A stretch of 64,000 bases of DNA from Argentina anserina (lineage: Eukaryota; Streptophyta; Magnoliopsida; Rosales; Rosaceae): assembly GCF_933775445.1 (NCBI RefSeq), contig NW_026089507.1, positions 62,001 through 126,000 of the forward strand. The letters are read 5' to 3'. The notes beneath the pieces were generated by a model. The model saw only the letters and a list, made by a program, of their open reading frames with translations, ran no database searches and had not been told where the DNA came from. Below, piece by piece: positions 23,178 through 36,922 of this stretch. Each line of letters begins with the position of its first letter. The stretch's first letter is position 1. A program made the translations under genes and the position numbers.

Positions 23178-26100
23178 TTTCTGTAAGGCTTCTGATGCGA
23201 GTTTCTATTGGATTCGAGAGTTTTGCAAGTGTGGGAGTGTGTTTCTTTCAAACTGAGTATATTTACATCGTTTGCGTATCTTTACTATTCCAATTGTGTA
23301 TCTTTTCATTTCTCGTTTGAGTATCTTTCTGTAAGGCTTTCTGATGCGAGTTTCTATAGAATTTGAGAGTTTTGTAAGTGTGCGAGTGTGTTTCTTTTAA
23401 ACTGAGTATCTTTACATCGTTTGCGTATCTTTACTATTCCAATTGTGTATCTTTACATCGTTTGCGTATCTTTACTATTCCAATTCTGTATCTTTTCATT
23501 TCTCGATTGAGTATCTTTCTGTAAGGCTTCTGATGCGAGTTTCTATTGTATTTGAGAGTTTTGCAGGTGTGGGAGTGTGTTGCTTTCAAACTGAGTATCT
23601 TTGCATCGTTTGCGTATCTTTACTATTCCAATTGTGTATCTTTACATCGTTTGCGTATCTTTACTATTCCAATTGTGTATCTTTTCATTTGTCGTTTGAG
23701 TATCTTTCTGTAAGGCTTTCTGATGCGAGTTTCTATTGAATTTGAGAGTTTTGCAAGTGTGGGAGTGTGTTTCTTTCAAACTGAGTATATTTACATCGTT
23801 TGCGCATCTTTACTATTCTAATTGTGTATCTTTTCATTTCTCGTTTGAGTATCTTTCTGTAAGGCTTCTGATGCGAGTTTCTATTGGATTTGAGAGTTTT
23901 GCAAGTGTGGGAGTGTGTTTCTTTCAAACTGAGTATCTTTACATCGTTTGCGTATCTTTACTATTCCAATTGTGTATCTTTACATCGTTTGCGTATCTTT
24001 ACTATTCCAATTGTGTATCTTTACATCGTTTGCGTATCTTTACTATTCCAATTGTGTATCTTTTCATTTCTCGTTTGAGTATCTATCTGTAAGGCTTTCT
24101 GATGCGAGTTTCTATTGAATTTGAGAGTTTTGCAAGTGTGGGAGTGTGTTTCTTTCAAACTGAGTATATTTACATCGTTTGCGTATCTTTACTATTCTAA
24201 TTGTGTATCTTTTCATTTCTCGTTTGAGTATCTTTCTGTAAGGCTTTCTGATGCGAGTTTCTATTGAATTTGAGAGTTTTGCAAGTGTGGGAGTGTGTTT
24301 CTTTCAAACTGAGTATATTTACATCGTTTGCGTATCTTTACTATTCTAATTGTGTATCTTTTCATTTCTCGTTTGAGTATCTTTCTGTAAGGCTTTCTGA
24401 TGCGAGTTTCTATTGAATTTGAGAGTTTTGCAAGTGTGGGAGTGTGTTTCTTTCAAACTGAGTATCTTTACATCGTTTGCGTATCTTTACTATTCCAATT
24501 GTGTATCTTTACATCGTTTGCGTATCTTTACTATTCCAATTGTGTATCTTTTGATTTCTCGTTTGAGTATCTTTCTGTAAGGCTTTCTGATGCGAGTTTC
24601 TATTGAATTTGAGAGTTTTGCAAGTGTGGGAGTGTGTTTCTTTCAAACTGAGTATCTTTACATAGTTTGCGTATCTTTACTATTCCAATTGTGTATCTTT
24701 ACATCGTTTGCGTATCTTTACTATTCCAATTGTGTATCTTTTGATTTCTCGTTTGAGTATCTTTCTGTAAGGCTTTCTGATGCGAGTTTCTATTGAATTT
24801 GAGAGTTTTGTAAGTGTGCGAGTGTGTTTCTTTTAAACTGAGTATCTTTACATCGTTTGCGTATCTTTACTATTCCAATTGTGTATCTTTACATCGTTTG
24901 CGTATCTTTACTATTCCAATTGTGTATCTTTTCATTTCTCGTTTGAGTAACTTTCTGTAAGGCTTCTGATGAGAGTTTCTATTGTATTTGAGAGTTTTGC
25001 AAGTGTGGGAGTGTGTTTCTTTCAAACTGAGTATCTTTACATCGTTTGCGTATCTTTACTATTCCAATTGTGTATCTTTACATCGTTTGCGTATCTTTAC
25101 TATTCCAATTGTGTATCTTTACATCGTTTGCGTATCTTTACTATTCCAATTGTGTATCTTTACATCGTTTGCGTATCTTTACTATTCCAATTGTGTATCT
25201 TTTCATTTCTCGTTTGAGTATCTTTCTGTAAGGCTTTCTGATGCGAGTTTCTATTGAATTTGAGAGTTTTGCAAGTGTGGGAGTGTGTTTCTTTCAAACT
25301 GAGTATCTTTACATAGTTTGCGTATCTTTACTATTCCAATTGTGTATCTTTACATCGTTTGCGTATAAATCTATTCCAATTGTGTATCTTTTCATTTCTC
25401 GTTTGAGTATATTTCTGTAAGGCTTTCTGATGCGAGTGTCTATTGAATTTGAGAGTTTTGCAAGTGTGGGAGTGTGTTTCTTTCAAACTGAGTATCTTTA
25501 CATCGTTTGCGTATCTTTACTATTCCAATTGTGTATCTTTTCATTTCTCGTTTGAGTATCTTTCTGTAAGGCTTCTGATGCGAGTTTCTATTGGATTTGA
25601 GAGTTTTGCAAGTGTGGGAGTGTGTTTCTTTCAAACTGAGTATCTTTACATCGTTTGCGTATGTTTACTATTCCAATTGTGTATCTTTACATCGTTTCCG
25701 TATCTTTACTATTTCAATTGTGTATCTTTTCATTTCTCGTTTGAGTATCTTTCTGTAAGGCTTTCTGATGCGAGTTTCTATTGAATTTGAGAGTTTTGCA
25801 AGTGTGGGAGTGTGTTTCTTTCAAACTGAGTATATTTACATCGTTTGCGTATCTTTACTATTCCAATTGTGTATCTTTTCATTTCTCGTTTGAGTATCTT
25901 TCTGTAAGGCTTCTGATGCGAGTTTCTATTGGATTTGAGAGTTTTGCAAGTGTGGGAGTGTGTTTCTTTCAAACTGAGTATCTTTACATCGTTTGCGTAT
26001 GTTTACTATTCCAATTGTGTATCTTTACATCGTTTCCGTATCTTTACTATTTCAATTGTGTATCTTTACATTTCTCGTTTGAGTATCTTTCTGTAAGGCT

Positions 26101-26235
26101 TCTGATGCGAGTTTCTATTGGATTCGAGAGTTTTGCAAGTGTGGGAGTGTGTTTCTTTCAAACTGAGTATATTTACATCGTTTGCGTATCTTTACTATTC
26201 CAATTGTGTATCTTTTCATTTCTCGTTTGAGTATC

Positions 26236-26614
26236 TTTCTGTAAGGCTTTCTGATGCGAGTTTCTATTGAATTTGAGAGTTTTGTAAGTGTGCGAGTGTG
26301 TTTCTTTTAAACTGAGTATCTTTACATCGTTTGCGTATCTTTACTATTCCAATTGTGTATCTTTACATCGTTTGCGTATCTTTACTATTCCAATTGTGTA
26401 TCTTTTCATTTCTCGTTTGAGTAACTTTCTGTAAGGCTTCTGATGCGAGTTTCTATTGTATTTGAGAGTTTTGCAAGTGTGGGAGTGTGTTTCTTTCAAA
26501 CTGAGTATCTTTACATCGTTTGCGTATCTTTACTATTCCAATTGTGTATCTTTACATCGTTTGCGTATCTTTACTATTCCAATTGTGTATCTTTTCTTTT
26601 CTCGTTTGAGTATC
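26236..26614 (+). repeat. Transition segment between left and right array domains
   Basis: Two monomers lie between the 2910-bp and 3591-bp blocks. The first (landmark 26254) is the last copy in the window of the TTTTGTAAGTGTGCGAG core subtype. The second (landmark 26443) has only two modules where its relatives at 22059 and 24969 have four, and has the private tail CTTTTCTTTTCTCG near 26595. Downstream monomers belong to subtypes that are absent upstream. Confidence 0.75.
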
Positions 26615-27710
26615 TTTCTGTAAGGCTTTCTGATGCGAGTTTCTATTGAATTTGAGACTTTTGCAAGTGTGGGAGTGTGTTTCTTTCAAACTGAGTATCT
26701 TTACATAGTTTGCGTATCTTTACTATTCCAATTGTGTATCTTTACATCGTTTGCGTATAAATCTATTCCAATTGTGTATCTTTTCATTTCTCGTATGAGT
26801 ATATTTCTGTAAGGCTTTCTGATGCGAGAGTCTATTGAATTTGAGAGTTTTGCAAGTGTGGGAGTGTGTTTCTTTCAAACTGAGTATATTTACATCGTTT
26901 GCGTATCTTTACTATTCCAATTGTGTATCTTTTCATTTCTCGTTTGAGTATCTTTCTGTAAGGCTTCTGATGCGAGTTTCTATTGGATTTGAGAGTTTTG
27001 CAAGTGTGGGAGTGTGTTTCTTTCAAACTGAGTATCTTTACATCGTTTGCGTATGTTTACTATTCCAATTGTGTATCTTTACATCGTTTCCGTATCTTTA
27101 CTATTCCAATTGTGTATCTTTTCATTTCTCGTTTGAGTATCTTTCTGTAAGGCTTTCTGATGCGAGTTTCTATTGAATTTGAGAGTTTTGCAAGTGTGGG
27201 AGTGTGTTTCTTTCAAACTGAGTATCTTTACATCGTTTGCGTATGTTTACTATTCCAATTGTGTATCTTTACATCGTTTCCGTATCTTTACTATTCCAAT
27301 TGTGTATCTTTTCATTTCTCGTTTGAGTATCTTTCTGTAAGGCTTCTGATGCGAGTTTCTATTGTATTTGAGAGTTTTGCAAGTGTGGGAGTGTGTTTCT
27401 TTCAAACTAACTATCTTTACATCGTTTGCGTATCTTTACTATTCCAATTGTGTATCTTTACATCGTTTGCGTATCTTTACTATTCCAATTGTGTATCTTT
27501 TCATTTCTCGTTTGAGTATCTTTGTGTAAGGCTTTCTAATGCGAGTTTCTATTGAATTTGAGAGTTTTGCAAGTGTGGGAGTGTGTTTCTTTCAAACTGA
27601 GTATCTTTACATAGTTTGCGTATCTTTACAATTCCAATTGCGTATCTTTACATCGTTTGCGTATCTTTACTATTCCAATTGTGTATCTTTTCATCTCTCG
27701 TTTAAGTATC

Positions 27711-27900
27711 TTTCTGTAAGGCTTTCTGATGCGAGTTTCTATTGAATTTGAGAGTTTTGCAAGTGTGGGAGTGTGTTTCTTTCAAACTGAGTATCTTTAC
27801 ATAGTTTGCGTATCTTTACTATTCCAATTGTGTATTTTTACATCGTTTGCGTATCTTTTCTATTCCAATTGTGTATCTTTTCATTTCTCGTTTGAGTATC
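27711..27900 (+). repeat. Module subtype GTATTTTTAC with TATCTTTTCTATTCC, first copy of the right domain
   Basis: The second module of this 190-bp A-type monomer has GTATTTTTACATC and CGTATCTTTTCTATTCC in place of GTATCTTTACATC and CGTATCTTTACTATTCC. The subtype is frequent from here to the end of the window (for example near 28592, 29462, 33056, 37957, 48116 and 63790). I did not find it upstream of 27.7 kb. Together with CAAACTAACTATC it defines the right domain. Confidence 0.88.
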
Positions 27901-28850
27901 TTTCTTTAAGGCTTTCTGATGCGAGTTTCTATTTAATTTGAGAGTTTTGCAAGTGTGGGAGTGTGTTTCTTTCAAACTGAGTATCTTTACATCGTTTGCG
28001 TATCTTTACTACTTCAATTGTGTATCTTTACATCGTTTGCGTATCTTTACTATTCCAATTCTGTATCTTTTCATTTCTCGTTTGAGTATCTTTCTGTAAG
28101 GCTTTCTGATGCGAGTTTCTATTCAATTTGAGAGTTTTGCAAGTGTGGGAGTGTGTTTCTTTCAAACTGAGTATCTTTACATAGTTTGCGTATCTTTACT
28201 ATTCTAATTGTGTATCTTTACATCGTTTGCGTATCTTTACTATTCCAATTGTGTATCTCTTCATTTCTCGTTTGAGTATATTTCTGTAAGGCTTTCTGAT
28301 GCGAGTTTCTATTGAATTTGAGAGTTTTGCAAGTGTGGGAGTGTGTTTCTTTCAGACTGAGTATCTTTACATAGTTTGCGTATCTTTACAATTCCAATTG
28401 CGTATCTTTACATCGTTTGCGTATCTTTACTATTCCAATTGTGTATCTTTTCATTTCTCGTTTGAGTATCTTTCTGTAAGGCTTTCTGATGCGAGTTTCT
28501 ATTGAATTTGAGAGTTTTGCAAGTGTGGGAGTGTGTTTCTTTCAAACTGAGTATCTTTACATAGTTTGCGTATCTTTACTATTCCAATTGTGTATTTTTA
28601 CATCGTTTGCGTATCTTTTCTATTCCAATTGTGTATCTTTTCATTTCTCGTTTGAGTATCTTTCTGTAAGGCTTTCTGATGCGAGTTTCTATTGAATTTG
28701 AGAGTTTTGCAAGTGTGGGAGTGTGTTTCTTTCAAACTGAGTATATTTACATCGTTTGCGTATCTTTACTATTCCAATTGTGTATTTTTACATCGTTTGC
28801 GTATCTTTTCTATTCCAATTGTGTATCTTTTCATTTCTCGTTTGAGTATC

Positions 28851-28999
28851 TTTCTGTAAGGCTTTCTGATGCGAGTTTCTATTGAATTTGAGAGTTTTGC
28901 AAGTGTGGGAGTGTGTTTCTTTCAAACTGAGTATCTTTACATCGTTTGCGTATCTTTACTATTCCAATTGTGTATCTTTTCATTTCTCGTTTGAGTATC
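28851..28999 (+). repeat. Reference 149-bp short monomer (one 41-bp module)
   Basis: This copy is identical in plan to the 190-bp monomer but carries one 41-bp module instead of two. The difference is exactly 41 bp. Short monomers are interspersed through the whole array, for example 4040-4188, 5434-5582, 9720-9868, 29000s and 36695-36843. In the left domain many short copies carry GTATATTTAC at the first octamer and CTAATTG instead of CCAATTG. They can be explained by one unequal exchange between adjacent modules and then spread by amplification of larger units. Confidence 0.93.
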
Positions 29000-31900
29000 T
29001 TTCTGTAAGGCTTTCTGATGCGAGTTTCTATTGAATTTGAGAGTTTTGCAAGTGTGGGAGTGTGTTTCTTTCAAACTGAGTATCTTTACATAGTTTGCGT
29101 ATCTTTACTATTCCAATTGTGTATCTTTACATCGTTTGCGTATAAATCTATTCCAATTGTGTATCTTTTCATTTCTCGTTTGAGTATATTTCTGTAAGGC
29201 TTTCTGATGCGAGTGTCTATTGAATTTGAGAGTTTTGCAAGTGTGGGAGTGTGTTTCTTTCAAACTGAGTATATTTACATCGTTTGCGTATCTTTACTAT
29301 TCCAATTGTGTATCTTTTCATTTCTCGTTTGAGTATCTTTCTGTAAGGCTTTCTGATGCGAGTTTCTATTGAATTTGAGAGTTTTGCAAGTGTGGGAGTG
29401 TGTTTCTTTCAAACTGAGTATCTTTACATAGTTTGCGTATCTTTACTATTCCAATTGTGTATTTTTACATCGTTTGCGTATCTTTTCTATTCCAATTGTG
29501 TATCTTTTCATTTCTCGTTTGAGTATCTTTCTGTAAGGCTTTCTGATGCGAGTTTCTATTGAATTTGAGAGTTTTGCAAGTGTGGGAGTGTGTTTCTTTC
29601 AAACTGAGTATATTTACATCGTTTGCGTATCTTTACTATTCCAATTGTGTATCTTTTCATTTCTCGTTTGAGTATCTTTCTGTAAGGCTTTCTGATGCGA
29701 GTTTCTATTGAATTTGAGAGTTTTGCAAGTGTGGGAGTGTGTTTCTTTCAAACTGAGTATCTTTACATAGTTTGCGTATCTTTACTATTCCAATTGTGTA
29801 TTTTTACATCGTTTGCGTATCTTTTCTATTCCAATTGTGTATCTTTTCATTTCTCGTTTGAGTATCTTTCTGTAAGGCTTTCTGATGCGAGTTTCTATTG
29901 AATTTGAGAGTTTTGCAAGTGTGGGAGTGTGTTTCTTTCAAACTGAGTATATTTACATCGTTTGCGTATCTTTACTATTCCAATTGTGTATTTTTACATC
30001 GTTTGCGTATCTTTTCTATTCCAATTGTGTATCTTTTCATTTCTCGTTTGAGTATCTTTCTGTAAGGCTTTCTGATGCGAGTTTCTTTTGAATTTGAGAG
30101 TTTTGCAAGTGTGGGAGTGTGTTTCTTTCAAACTGAGTATCTTTACATCGTTTGCGTATCTTTACTATTCCAATTGTGTATCTTTTCATTTCTCGTTTGA
30201 GTATCTTTCTGTAAGGCTTTCTGATGCGAGTTTCTATTGAATTTGAGAGTTTTGCAAGTGTGGGAGTGTGTTTCTTTCAAACTGAGTATCTTTACATAGT
30301 TTGCGTATCTTTACTATTCCAATTGTGTATCTTTACATCGTTTGCGTATAAATCTATTCCAATTGTGTATCTTTTCATTTCTCGTTTGAGTATATTTCTG
30401 TAAGGCTTTCTGATGCGAGTGTCTATTGAATTTGAGAGTTTTGCAAGTGTGGGAGTGTGTTTCTTTCAAACTGAGTATATTTACATCGTTTGCGTATCTT
30501 TACTATTCCAATTGTGTATCTTTTCATTTCTCGTTTGAGTATCTTTCTGTAAGGCTTCTGATGCGAGTTTCTATTGGATTTGAGAGTTTTGCAAGTGTGG
30601 GAGTGTGTTTCTTTCAAACTGAGTATCTTTACATCGTTTGCGTATGTTTACTATTCCAATTGTGTATCTTTACATCGTTTCCGTATCTTTACTATTCCAA
30701 TTGTGTATCTTTTCATTTGTCGTTTGAGTATCTTTCTGTAAGGCTTTCTGATGCGAGTTTCTATTGAATTTGAGAGTTTTGCAAGTGTGGGAGTGTGTTT
30801 CTTTCAAACTGAGTATCTTTACATCGTTTGCGTATGTTTACTATTCCAATTGTGTATCTTTACATCGTTTCCGTATCTTTACTATTCCAATTGTGTATCT
30901 TTTCATTTCTCGTTTGAGTATCTTTCTGTAAGGCTTCTGATGCGAGTTTCTATTGTATTTGAGAGTTTTGCAAGTGTGGGAGTGTGTTTCTTTCAAACTA
31001 ACTATCTTTACATCGTTTGCGTATCTTTACTATTCCAATTGTGTATCTTTACATCGTTTGCGTATCTTTACTATTCCAATTGTGTATCTTTTCATTTCTC
31101 GTTTGAGTATCTTTGTGTAAGGCTTTCTAATGCGAGTTTCTATTGAATTTGAGAGTTTTGCAAGTGTGGGAGTGTGTTTCTTTCAAACTGAGTATCTTTA
31201 CATAGTTTGCGTATCTTTACAATTCCAATTGCGTATCTTTACATCGTTTGCGTATCTTTACTATTCCAATTGTGTATCTTTTCATCTCTCGTTTAAGTAT
31301 CTTTCTGTAAGGCTTTCTGATGCGAGTTTCTATTGAATTTGAGAGTTTTGCAAGTGTGGGAGTGTGTTTCTTTCAAACTGAGTATCTTTACATAGTTTGC
31401 GTATCTTTACTATTCCAATTGTGTATTTTTACATCGTTTGCGTATCTTTTCTATTCCAATTGTGTATCTTTTCATTTCTCGTTTGAGTATCTTTCTGTAA
31501 GGCTTTCTGATGCGAGTTTCTATTTAATTTGAGAGTTTTGCAAGTGTGGGAGTGTGTTTCTTTCAAACTGAGTATCTTTACATCGTTTGCGTATCTTTAC
31601 TACTTCAATTGTGTATCTTTACATCGTTTGCGTATCTTTACTATTCCAATTCTGTATCTTTTCATTTCTCGTTTGAGTATCTTTCTGTAAGGCTTTCTGA
31701 TGCGAGTTTCTATTCAATTTGAGAGTTTTGCAAGTGTGGGAGTGTGTTTCTTTCAAACTGAGTATCTTGAAATAGTTTGCGTATCTTTACTATTCTAATT
31801 GTGTATCTTTACATCGTTTGCGTATCTTTACTATTCCAATTGTGTATCTCTTCATTTCTCGTTTGAGTATATTTCTGTAAGGCTTTCTGATGCGAGTTTC

Positions 31901-34900
31901 TATTGAATTTGAGAGTTTTGCAAGTGTGGGAGTGTGTTTCTTTCAGACTGAGTATATTTACATCGTTTGCGTATCTTTACAATTCCAATTGCGTATCTTT
32001 ACATCGTTTGCGTATCTTTACTATTCCAATTGTGTATCTTTTCATTTCTCGTTTGAGTATCTTTCTGTAAGGCTTTCTGATGCGAGATTCTATTGAATTT
32101 GAGAGTTTTGCAAGTGTGGGAGTGTGTTTCTTTCAAACTGAGTATCTTTACATAGTTTGCGTATCTTTACTATTCCAATTGTGTATTTTTACATCGTTTG
32201 CGTATCTTTTCTATTCCAATTGTGTATCTTTTCATTTCTCGTTTGAGTATCTTTCTGTAAGGCTTTCTGATGCGAGTTTCTATTGAATTTGAGAGTTTTG
32301 CAAGTGTGGGAGTGTGTTTCTTTCAAACTGAGTATATTTACATCGTTTGCGTATCTTTACTATTCCAATTGTGTATTTTTACATCGTTTGCGTATCTTTT
32401 CTATTCCAATTGTGTATCTTTTCATTTCTCGTTTGAGTATCTTTCTGTAAGGCTTTCTGATGCGAGTTTCTATTGAATTTGAGAGTTTTGCAAGTGTGGG
32501 AGTGTGTTTCTTTCAAACTGAGTATCTTTACATCGTTTGCGTATCTTTACTATTCCAATTGTGTATCTTTTCATTTCTCGTTTGAGTATCTTTCTGTAAG
32601 GCTTTCTGATGCGAGTTTCTATTGAATTTGAGAGTTTTGCAAGTGTGGGAGTGTGTTTCTTTCAAACTGAGTATCTTTACATAGTTTGCGTATCTTTACT
32701 ATTCCAATTGTGTATCTTTACATCGTTTGCGTATAAATCTATTCCAATTGTGTATCTTTTCATTTCTCGTTTGAGTATATTTCTGTAAGGCTTTCTGATG
32801 CGAGTGTCTATTGAATTTGAGAGTTTTGCAAGTGTGGGAGTGTGTTTCTTTCAAACTGAGTATATTTACATCGTTTGCGTATCTTTACTATTCCAATTGT
32901 GTATCTTTTCATTTCTCGTTTGAGTATCTTTCTGTAAGGCTTTCTGATGCGAGTTTCTATTGAATTTGAGAGTTTTGCAAGTGTGGGAGTGTGTTTCTTT
33001 CAAACTGAGTATCTTTACATAGTTTGCGTATCTTTACTATTCCAATTGTGTATTTTTACATCGTTTGCGTATCTTTTCTATTCCAATTGTGTATCTTTTC
33101 ATTTCTCGTTTGAGTATCTTTCTGTAAGGCTTTCTGATGCGAGTTTCTATTGAATTTGAGAGTTTTGCAAGTGTGGGAGTGTGTTTCTTTCAAACTGAGT
33201 ATATTTACATCGTTTGCGTATCTTTACTATTCCAATTGTGTATCTTTTCATTTCTCGTTTGAGTATCTTTCTGTAAGGCTTTCTGATGCGAGTTTCTATT
33301 GAATTTGAGAGTTTTGCAAGTGTGGGAGTGTGTTTCTTTCAAACTGAGTATCTTTACATAGTTTGCGTATCTTTACTATTCCAATTGTGTATTTTTACAT
33401 CGTTTGCGTATCTTTTCTATTCCAATTGTGTATCTTTTCATTTCTCGTTTGAGTATCTTTCTGTAAGGCTTTCTGATGCGAGTTTCTATTGAATTTGAGA
33501 GTTTTGCAAGTGTGGGAGTGTGTTTCTTTCAAACTGAGTATATTTACATCGTTTGCGTATCTTTACTATTCCAATTGTGTATTTTTACATCGTTTGCGTA
33601 TCTTTTCTATTCCAATTGTGTATCTTTTCATTTCTCGTTTGAGTATCTTTCTGTAAGGCTTTCTGATGCGAGTTTCTTTTGAATTTGAGAGTTTTGCAAG
33701 TGTGGGAGTGTGTTTCTTTCAAACTGAGTATCTTTACATCGTTTGCGTATCTTTACTATTCCAATTGTGTATCTTTTCATTTCTCGTTTGAGTATCTTTC
33801 TGTAAGGCTTTCTGATGCGAGTTTCTATTGAATTTGAGAGTTTTGCAAGTGTGGGAGTGTGTTTCTTTCAAACTGAGTATCTTTACATAGTTTGCGTATC
33901 TTTACTATTCCAATTGTGTATCTTTACATCGTTTGCGTATAAATCTATTCCAATTGTGTATCTTTTCATTTCTCGTTTGAGTATATTTCTGTAAGGCTTT
34001 CTGATGCGAGTGTCTATTGAATTTGAGAGTTTTGCAAGTGTGGGAGTGTGTTTCTTTCAAACTGAGTATATTTACATCGTTTGCGTATCTTTACTATTCC
34101 AATTGTGTATCTTTTCATTTCTCGTTTGAGTATCTTTCTGTAAGGCTTTCTGATGCGAGTTTCTATTGAATTTGAGAGTTTTGCAAGTGTGGGAGTGTGT
34201 TTCTTTCAAACTGAGTATCTTTACATAGTTTGCGTATCTTTACTATTCCAATTGTGTATTTTTACATCGTTTGCGTATCTTTTCTATTCCAATTGTGTAT
34301 CTTTTCATTTCTCGTTTGAGTATCTTTCTGTAAGGCTTTCTGATGCGAGTTTCTATTGAATTTGAGAGTTTTGCAAGTGTGGGAGTGTGTTTCTTTCAAA
34401 CTGAGTATATTCACATCGTTTGCGTATCTTTACTATTCCAATTGTGTATCTTTTCATTTCTCGTTTGAGTATCTTTCTGTAAGGCTTTCTGATGCGAGTT
34501 TCTATTGAATTTGAGAGTTTTGCAAGTGTGGGAGTGTGTTTCTTTCAAACTGAGTATCTTTACATCTTTTGCGTATCTTTACTATTCCAATTGTGTATCT
34601 TTACATCGTTTGCGTATATTTACTATTCCAATTGTGTATCTTTTCATTTCTCGTTTGAGTATCTTTCTGTAAGGCTTTCTGATGCGAGTTTCTATTTAAT
34701 TTGAGAGTTTTGCAAGTGTGGGAGTGTGTTTCTTTCAAACTGAGTATCTTTACATCGTTTGCGTATCTTTACTACTTCAATTGTGTATCTTTACATCGTT
34801 TGCGTATCTTTACTATTCCAATTCTGTATCTTTTCATTTCTCGTTTGAGTATCTTTCTGTAAGGCTTTCTGATGCGAGTTTCTATTCAATTTGAGAGTTT

Positions 34901-36922
34901 TGCAAGTGTGGGAGTGTGTTTCTTTCAAACTGAGTATCTTGAAATAGTTTGCGTATCTTTACTATTCTAATTGTGTATCTTTACATCGTTTGCGTATCTT
35001 TACTATTCCAATTGTGTATCTCTTCATTTCTCGTTTGAGTATATTTCTGTAAGGCTTTCTGATGCGAGTTTCTATTGAATTTGAGAGTTTTGCAAGTGTG
35101 GGAGTGTGTTTCTTTCAGACTGAGTATATTTACATCGTTTGCGTATCTTTACTATTCCAATTGTGTATCTTTTCATTTCTCGTTTGAGTATCTTTCTGTA
35201 AGGCTTCTGATGCGAGTTTCTATTGTATTTGAGAGTTTTGCAAGTGTGGGAGTGTGTTTCTTTCAAACTAACTATCTTTACATTGTTTGCGTATCTTTAC
35301 TATTCCAATTGCGTATCTTTACATCGTTTGCGTATCTTTACTATTCCAATTGTGTATCTTTTCATTTCTCGTTTGAGTATCTTTCTGTAAGGCTTTCTGA
35401 TGCGAGTTTCTATTGAATTTAAGAGTTTTGCAAGTGTGGGAGTGTGTTTCTTTCAAACTGAGTATCTTTACATCGTTTGCGTATCTTTACTATTCCAATT
35501 GTGTATCTTTTCATTTCTCGTTTGAGTATCTTTCTGTAAGGCTTTCTGATGCGAGTTTCTATTGAATTTGAGAGTTTTGCAAGTGTGGGAGTGTGTTTCT
35601 TTCAAACTGAGTATCTTTACATAGTTTGCGTATCTTTACTATTCCAATTGTGTATCTTTACATCGTTTGCGTATAAATCTATTCCAATTGTGTATCTTTT
35701 CATTTCTCGTTTGAGTATATTTCTGTAAGGCTTTCTGATGCGAGTGTCTATTGAATTTGAGAGTTTTGCAAGTGTGGGAGTGTGTTTCTTTCAAACTGAG
35801 TATATTTACATCGTTTGCGTATCTTTACTATTCCAATTGTGTATCTTTTCATTTCTCGTTTGAGTATCTTTCTGTAAGGCTTTCTGATGCGAGTTTCTAT
35901 TGAATTTGAGAGTTTTGCAAGTGTGGGAGTGTGTTTCTTTCAAACTGAGTATCTTTACATAGTTTGCGTATCTTTACTATTCCAATTGTGTATTTTTACA
36001 TCGTTTGCGTATCTTTTCTATTCCAATTGTGTATCTTTTCATTTCTCGTTTGAGTATCTTTCTGTAAGGCTTTCTGATGCGAGTTTCTATTGAATTTGAG
36101 AGTTTTGCAAGTGTGGGAGTGTGTTTCTTTCAAACTGAGTATATTTACATCGTTTGCGTATCTTTACTATTCCAATTGTGTATCTTTTCATTTCTCGTTT
36201 GAGTATCTTTCTGTCAGGCTTTCTGATGCGAGTTTCTATTGAATTTGAGAGTTTTGCAAGTGTGGGAGTGTGTTTCTTTCAAACTGAGTATCTTTACATC
36301 TTTTGCGTATCTTTACTATTCCAATTGTGTATCTTTTCATTTCTCGTTTGAGTATCTTTCTGTAAGGCTTCTGATGGGAGTTTCTATTGTATTTGAGAGT
36401 TTTGCAAGTGTGGGAGTGTGTTTCTTTCAAACTGAGTATATTTACATCGTTTGCGTATCTTTACTATTCCAATTGTGTATCTTTTCATTTCTCGTTTGAG
36501 TATCTTTCTGTAAGGCTTTCTGATGCGAGTTTCTATTGAATTTGAGAGTTTTGCAAGTGTGGGAGTGTGTTTCTTTCAAACTGAGTATCTTTACATCTTT
36601 TGCGTATCTTTACTATTCCAATTGTGTATCTTTACATCGTTTGCGTATATTTACTATTCCAATTGTGTATCTTTTCATTTCTCGTTTGAGTATCTTTCTG
36701 TAAGGCTTTCTGATGCGAGTTTCTATTGAATTTGAGAGTTTTGCAAGTGTGGGAGTGTGTTTCTTTCAAACTGAGTATATTTACATCGTTTGCGTATCTT
36801 TACTATTCCAATTGTGTATCTTTTCATTTCTCGTTTGAGTATCTTTCTGTAAGGCTTCTGATGGGAGTTTCTATTGTATTTGAGAGTTTTGCAAGTGTGG
36901 GAGTGTGTTTCTTTCAAACTGA

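Larger units (their letters stand above)
20383..26264 (+). repeat. Higher-order repeat, 2910-bp period (16 monomers)
   Basis: Copies at 20416-23325 and 23326-26235 contain 16 monomers in the same order, including the four-module monomer at 22042 and 24952 and the GTATAAAT variant at 22453 and 25363. The differences I noticed are few: GCGATT against GCGAGT near 20819 and 23729, GCGAATTT against GCGAGTTT near 20966, TTTCCG against TTTGCG near 21079, GATGCGAG against GATGAGAG near 22061 and 24971, and ATAACAATTG against ATTCCAATTG near 22760. The match fails at 20382 (CTAATTG against CCAATTG) and near 26264 (CTATTGAAT where the first copy has CTATAGAAT). Confidence 0.9.
26600..34145 (+). repeat. 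Higher-order repeat, 3591-bp period (20 monomers)
   Basis: Copies at 26804-30394 and 30395-33985 each contain 20 monomers. They share rare markers: CAAACTAACTATC (near 27406 and 30997), TTTGTGTAAGG with GGCTTTCTAATG (near 27530 and 31120), CATCTCTCGTTTAAG (near 27693 and 31284), and TTTTGAATTTGAG (near 30086 and 33677). Differences include ATCTTTACATAG against ATCTTGAAATAG near 28168 and 31766, and GAGAGTC against GAGTGTC near 26828 and 30419. The match ends near 34145, where one copy continues with a B-type and the other with an A-type monomer. Confidence 0.9.
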
